A stretch of 10,396 nt of DNA, taken from Sporomusaceae bacterium (GTDB taxonomy: Bacteria > Bacillota_C > Negativicutes > Sporomusales_B > UBA7701). Position numbers and translations under genes: made by a program. The notes beneath the pieces were generated by a model that was given only the letters and a program-made list of their open reading frames with translations, did not search any database and was not told where the DNA came from. The stretch lies in contig JALHDI010000133.1 of assembly GCA_022839045.1 (NCBI GenBank), forward strand, positions 4,539 to 14,934, in the 5' to 3' direction. Positions within the stretch are counted from its first letter, which is position 1. Every line of letters begins with the position of its first letter. Of this stretch, positions 8,923 through 10,396 are shown in pieces.

Positions 8923-8956
8923 AAATAAAAAGAGCCTCGCCCTAAAAGGGACGAGG
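8923..8956 (-). terminator. T-box attenuator terminator upstream of ileS
   Basis: On the minus strand CCTCG-T-CCC pairs with GGG-CGAGG (one bulged T, 5-nt loop TTTTA), followed by CTCTTTTTATTT. It lies 5 nt after the T-box sequence, as expected for the alternative terminator/antiterminator switch. Confidence 0.9.
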
Positions 8957-9165
8957 TTAAACCCGTGGTACCACCCTACTTGCTCACGCCACTCCAAACG
9001 TCTAACGCCCGTCACGCGGCGGAGCCTACTGCCTTCGGTCCGCAGCTTGGGAGGGATCTTCGCCCCATCAGTCCTGCCGGGCTTCCACCGCCCCCGACTC
9101 GCTGCAAGGACACAGATAGGCTACTCTCTCCGTCATCGCTCTTAACTCTATGCGAATACTGTATG
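8923..9165 (-). promoter_or_regulatory. T-box riboswitch leader for ileS (tRNA-Ile sensing)
   Basis: Leader RNA of about 245 nt that reads the charging state of tRNA-Ile. Uncharged tRNA pairs with the specifier codon and the T-box, stabilises an antiterminator and allows ileS transcription. The conserved T-box AGGGTGGTACCACGGG is at 8977-8962 and is followed by a terminator hairpin with a T-tract. The upstream part has a Stem I-like AGAG-containing segment near 9125-9140 and a 3' side reading GCGAAGATCCCTCCC. The ATC at 9057-9055, in the typical GAA-x-codon-C setting, is the probable specifier for Ile, consistent with the downstream gene. Stems II/III (about 8980-9045) were not folded in detail. 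Confidence 0.93.
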
Positions 9166-9171
9166 CACAAT

Positions 9172-9201
9172 ATTATATACGACCGCGTCGCAATTAGTCA
9201 A
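9172..9201 (-). promoter_or_regulatory. Sigma-A promoter of the ileS T-box transcript
   Basis: TTGACT (9201-9196), an 18-nt spacer and a perfect TATAAT (9177-9172) on the minus strand. The -35 box overlaps the last codons and stop of yggU (the Phe-Asp-stop codons), so ileS gets its own promoter inside the end of the upstream gene. The expected RNA start is near 9165. Confidence 0.88.
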
Positions 9202-9505
9202 ACTTTACCGCCGCCAGCGCGTCAAAAAGAGCCGCCTTGCCCAAGCCGGCCACCCGCACCGTCTTATCGCGGCTCTTCAGTCCGGCCACGATGCTCACCC
9301 GACCCTTCGCCACCTTCAGCAAAGCGGCGAAAAACGCCGTACAGGCCGCGTTGGCCGCGCCCTCAACCGGCGGCGACGTCAAGGCCACCCGGACGGCATC
9401 CCCCGCCAGGCCCGTGACGGCAGAGCGCGACGCGCGCGGCTGCACCCGCACCCTGAAGGTCACGCCCTCCGGCCCCTCTCTCACATCCAGCGCCGAAAAA
9501 TCCAC
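9194..9505 (-). CDS. yggU: DUF167 / UPF0235 (YggU) family protein
   Basis: A small cytoplasmic protein of 103 residues; the E. coli homologue YggU is about the same size. Family motifs are clear: QPRASRSAVTG at 22-32, SPPVEGAAN at 44-52 (usual form PPVxGKAN, here Ala in place of Lys) and IVAGLKSRDKTVRV near 72-85. The biochemical function of the family is unknown, and I do not add one. The start is GTG 9505, only 2 nt after the divIVA stop, with no strong ribosome site of its own, so translational coupling to divIVA is likely. Its 3' end carries the -35 box of the ileS promoter. Confidence 0.9.
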   Translation of the reverse strand: MDFSALDVREGPEGVTFRVRVQPRASRSAVTGLAGDAVRVALTSPPVEGAANAACTAFFAALLKVAKGRVSIVAGLKSRDKTVRVAGLGKAALFDALAAVKFD

Positions 9506-9507
9506 CG

Positions 9508-9960
9508 CTAGTTATCGTCCTCTTCCGCTTTTTGCAGCATCTCCAGCTGGGCCTGCAGCAGCGTGCGCATCCGAGTCCGGTAAATCTGGTACTGCTTCTG
9601 CAGTTCCTCATACTCGCCGTGTAGGCGGCGGACCTTCGACATCGCCTCCTCCACCAGCTTCTGGCCGCGGATCTCGGCCTCCTTGATCTGCAGCTCGCTC
9701 TCCTTGCGGGCGTTCAGCTTGACCTCCTCGGCCGTCTCCTGGGCGATCACCAGCGTGCTGTGGAGCGTGTTCTCCATGTGCTGGTAATGCTCCAGCTTGC
9801 TGTTAACCCGGTCGAGCGTCTCCTTCAGCTCGATGTTCTCGCGGTACAGCTTCTCGTAATCCTTGACAACCTCATCGAGGAAAGCGTCCACCTCTTCCTC
9901 GACGTAGCCGCGGAAGCCGCGCTTGAATTCTTTGTTGTGGATGTCCAGCGGTGTCAGCAT
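9508..9960 (-). CDS. divIVA: DivIVA cell-division/polarity protein
   Basis: A 150-residue coiled-coil protein that recognises curved membrane at septa and poles and recruits division or sporulation partners. The N-terminal membrane-binding module is typical: MLTPLDIHNKEFKRGFRGY followed by EEVDAFLDEVVKDYEKLYREN (residues 1-42). From about 35 to 145 the sequence is a continuous heptad-rich helix (ETLDRVNSKLEHYQHMENTL..., then EYEELQKQYQIYRTRMRTLL). The acidic tail is EEDDN. Length is near that of B. subtilis DivIVA (164). The start ATG 9960 has AAGGAG 7 nt upstream. Genes upstream (ylmH) and downstream (yggU) are the usual division-cluster neighbours. A palindromic repeat separates it from ylmH, and I see no sigma-A promoter between them, so it may be read through from the ylm operon. 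Confidence 0.96.
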   Translation of the reverse strand: MLTPLDIHNKEFKRGFRGYVEEEVDAFLDEVVKDYEKLYRENIELKETLDRVNSKLEHYQHMENTLHSTLVIAQETAEEVKLNARKESELQIKEAEIRGQKLVEEAMSKVRRLHGEYEELQKQYQIYRTRMRTLLQAQLEMLQKAEEDDN

Positions 9961-9980
9961 TACTCCACTCCTTTTTCTAG

Positions 9981-10105
9981 GGCGGCGTCTAAAAAGTCCA
10001 TCTGCGTTGTTGTTGCTCCTGCGGGCGCTTGCTAGCGTACATCCGAGTACGCGTCGCTGCGCGTCCTCGGTGCGCCTAGCATCTGGAGCTTTTTAGCCTG
10101 CCGCC
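9981..10105. repeat. Palindromic interspersed element, copy A (125 bp), between ylmH and divIVA
   Basis: Imperfect inverted repeat. The left end GGCGGCGTCTAAAAAG (9981-9996) and right end CTTTTTAGCCTGCCGCC (10089-10105) are complementary with few mismatches, and pairing continues through TCCATCTGC / GCATCTGGA. It is related to copy B but lies in the opposite orientation. Shared blocks on the minus strand are CCAGATGC, GGCGCACC, GAGGA, GCGTACT, AGGAGCAACAA and GCAGATGG. The CTTTTTAG end could give a T-tract after a hairpin in either direction. No coding capacity and no clear target-site duplication. Confidence 0.75.
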
Positions 10106-10137
10106 GGCATCACAGGGGGATTACGAAGGCCACTCCC

Positions 10138-10396
10138 TTATATAAACCTTTTCAAATACACGCTCGTGCGGCCTTTCTTCGTCTGGCCGAGAATCTCCAC
10201 CACCTCGACCCGGCCGCGGCCGCGCATCGAGATGACGTCCCCCGCCTTGATCGTCTGCGCGGGGCCCTTGGCATCCTGCCAGTTCACCTTCACCTTTGCG
10301 GCCTCGATCTCCTCCGTCATCTGGCTGCGCGAAGTCCCGTAGCCGGCCGCCGCGATCGTATCCAGCCTGAGCGACGCCACCGTCGCCCGGATCTCC
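10138..10396 (-). CDS. ylmH: S4-domain RNA-binding protein YlmH, C-terminal part
   Basis: The frame is open to the window's right edge, so only the last 85 residues are present; the full family length is about 260. The visible part is the S4 RNA-binding domain in its usual form: ATVASLRLDTIAAAGYGTSR, then an EAAKVKVNW segment with the basic loop, then AGDVISMRGRGRVEVVEI and a C-terminal strand ending KRFI. In B. subtilis YlmH sits in the division cluster just upstream of divIVA, as here, and it has been linked to ribosome rescue. The GTG at 10380 is internal and not the start. About 180 nt, mostly the palindromic element, separate it from divIVA. Confidence 0.93.
   Translation of the reverse strand, partial: EIRATVASLRLDTIAAAGYGTSRSQMTEEIEAAKVKVNWQDAKGPAQTIKAGDVISMRGRGRVEVVEILGQTKKGRTSVYLKRFI

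Overview
The window looks like chromosomal DNA of a GC-rich member of the Firmicutes/Bacillota. A Negativicutes (Sporomusaceae-like) host is my best guess, inferred from the ylmH-divIVA-yggU-ileS order, T-box control of ileS, a soluble chemoreceptor and an anaerobe-type flavoprotein/ferredoxin pair. Genus cannot be fixed from the sequence. All recognisable genes except one 47-codon gene lie on the minus strand, so transcription mostly runs from high to low coordinates.

Right end (about 8700-10396): the tail of the cell-division-linked ylm cluster, with the S4-domain end of YlmH (cut by the window edge), DivIVA and a DUF167/YggU protein. A strong sigma-A promoter (TTGACT-18-TATAAT) sits on the last codons of yggU and drives a T-box leader with an AUC (Ile) specifier, followed by ileS. 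Two diverged copies of a ~125-bp imperfect palindrome lie here in opposite orientation: one between ylmH and divIVA, the other directly behind the T-box terminator inside the ileS 5' UTR.

Middle (about 3170-5920): ileS ends in a strong terminator. It is followed by a soluble methyl-accepting chemotaxis-type protein with an unrecognised N-terminal domain, then its own terminator. Next is a 12-TM MFS transporter gene with a perfect-looking promoter but a broken reading frame between TM9 and TM10. Converging on it is a lone plus-strand gene for a 47-residue protein built on two spaced 13-residue repeats. A ~310-bp gene-free stretch with a G-quadruplex-type motif separates this from the next operon.

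Left end (1-3163): a three-gene operon encoding an AprA-like FAD flavoprotein, a two-cluster ferredoxin and an NhaC-family antiporter (3' end outside the window). The first two probably form an oxidoreductase in the style of APS reductase AprAB, but the succinate/fumarate-type active-site motif is absent and the substrate is unknown. The antiporter may supply the substrate or counter-ion.

Several starts were moved from the longest reading frame to internal Shine-Dalgarno-supported starts: flavoprotein GTG 3103, ileS TTG 8714, MFS ATG 4820, chemoreceptor ATG 5803. The items most worth following up are the flavoprotein/ferredoxin/NhaC operon, the repeat-containing 47-residue protein and the palindromic element family. 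I see no CRISPR array, phage or defence island, and no complete insertion sequence.
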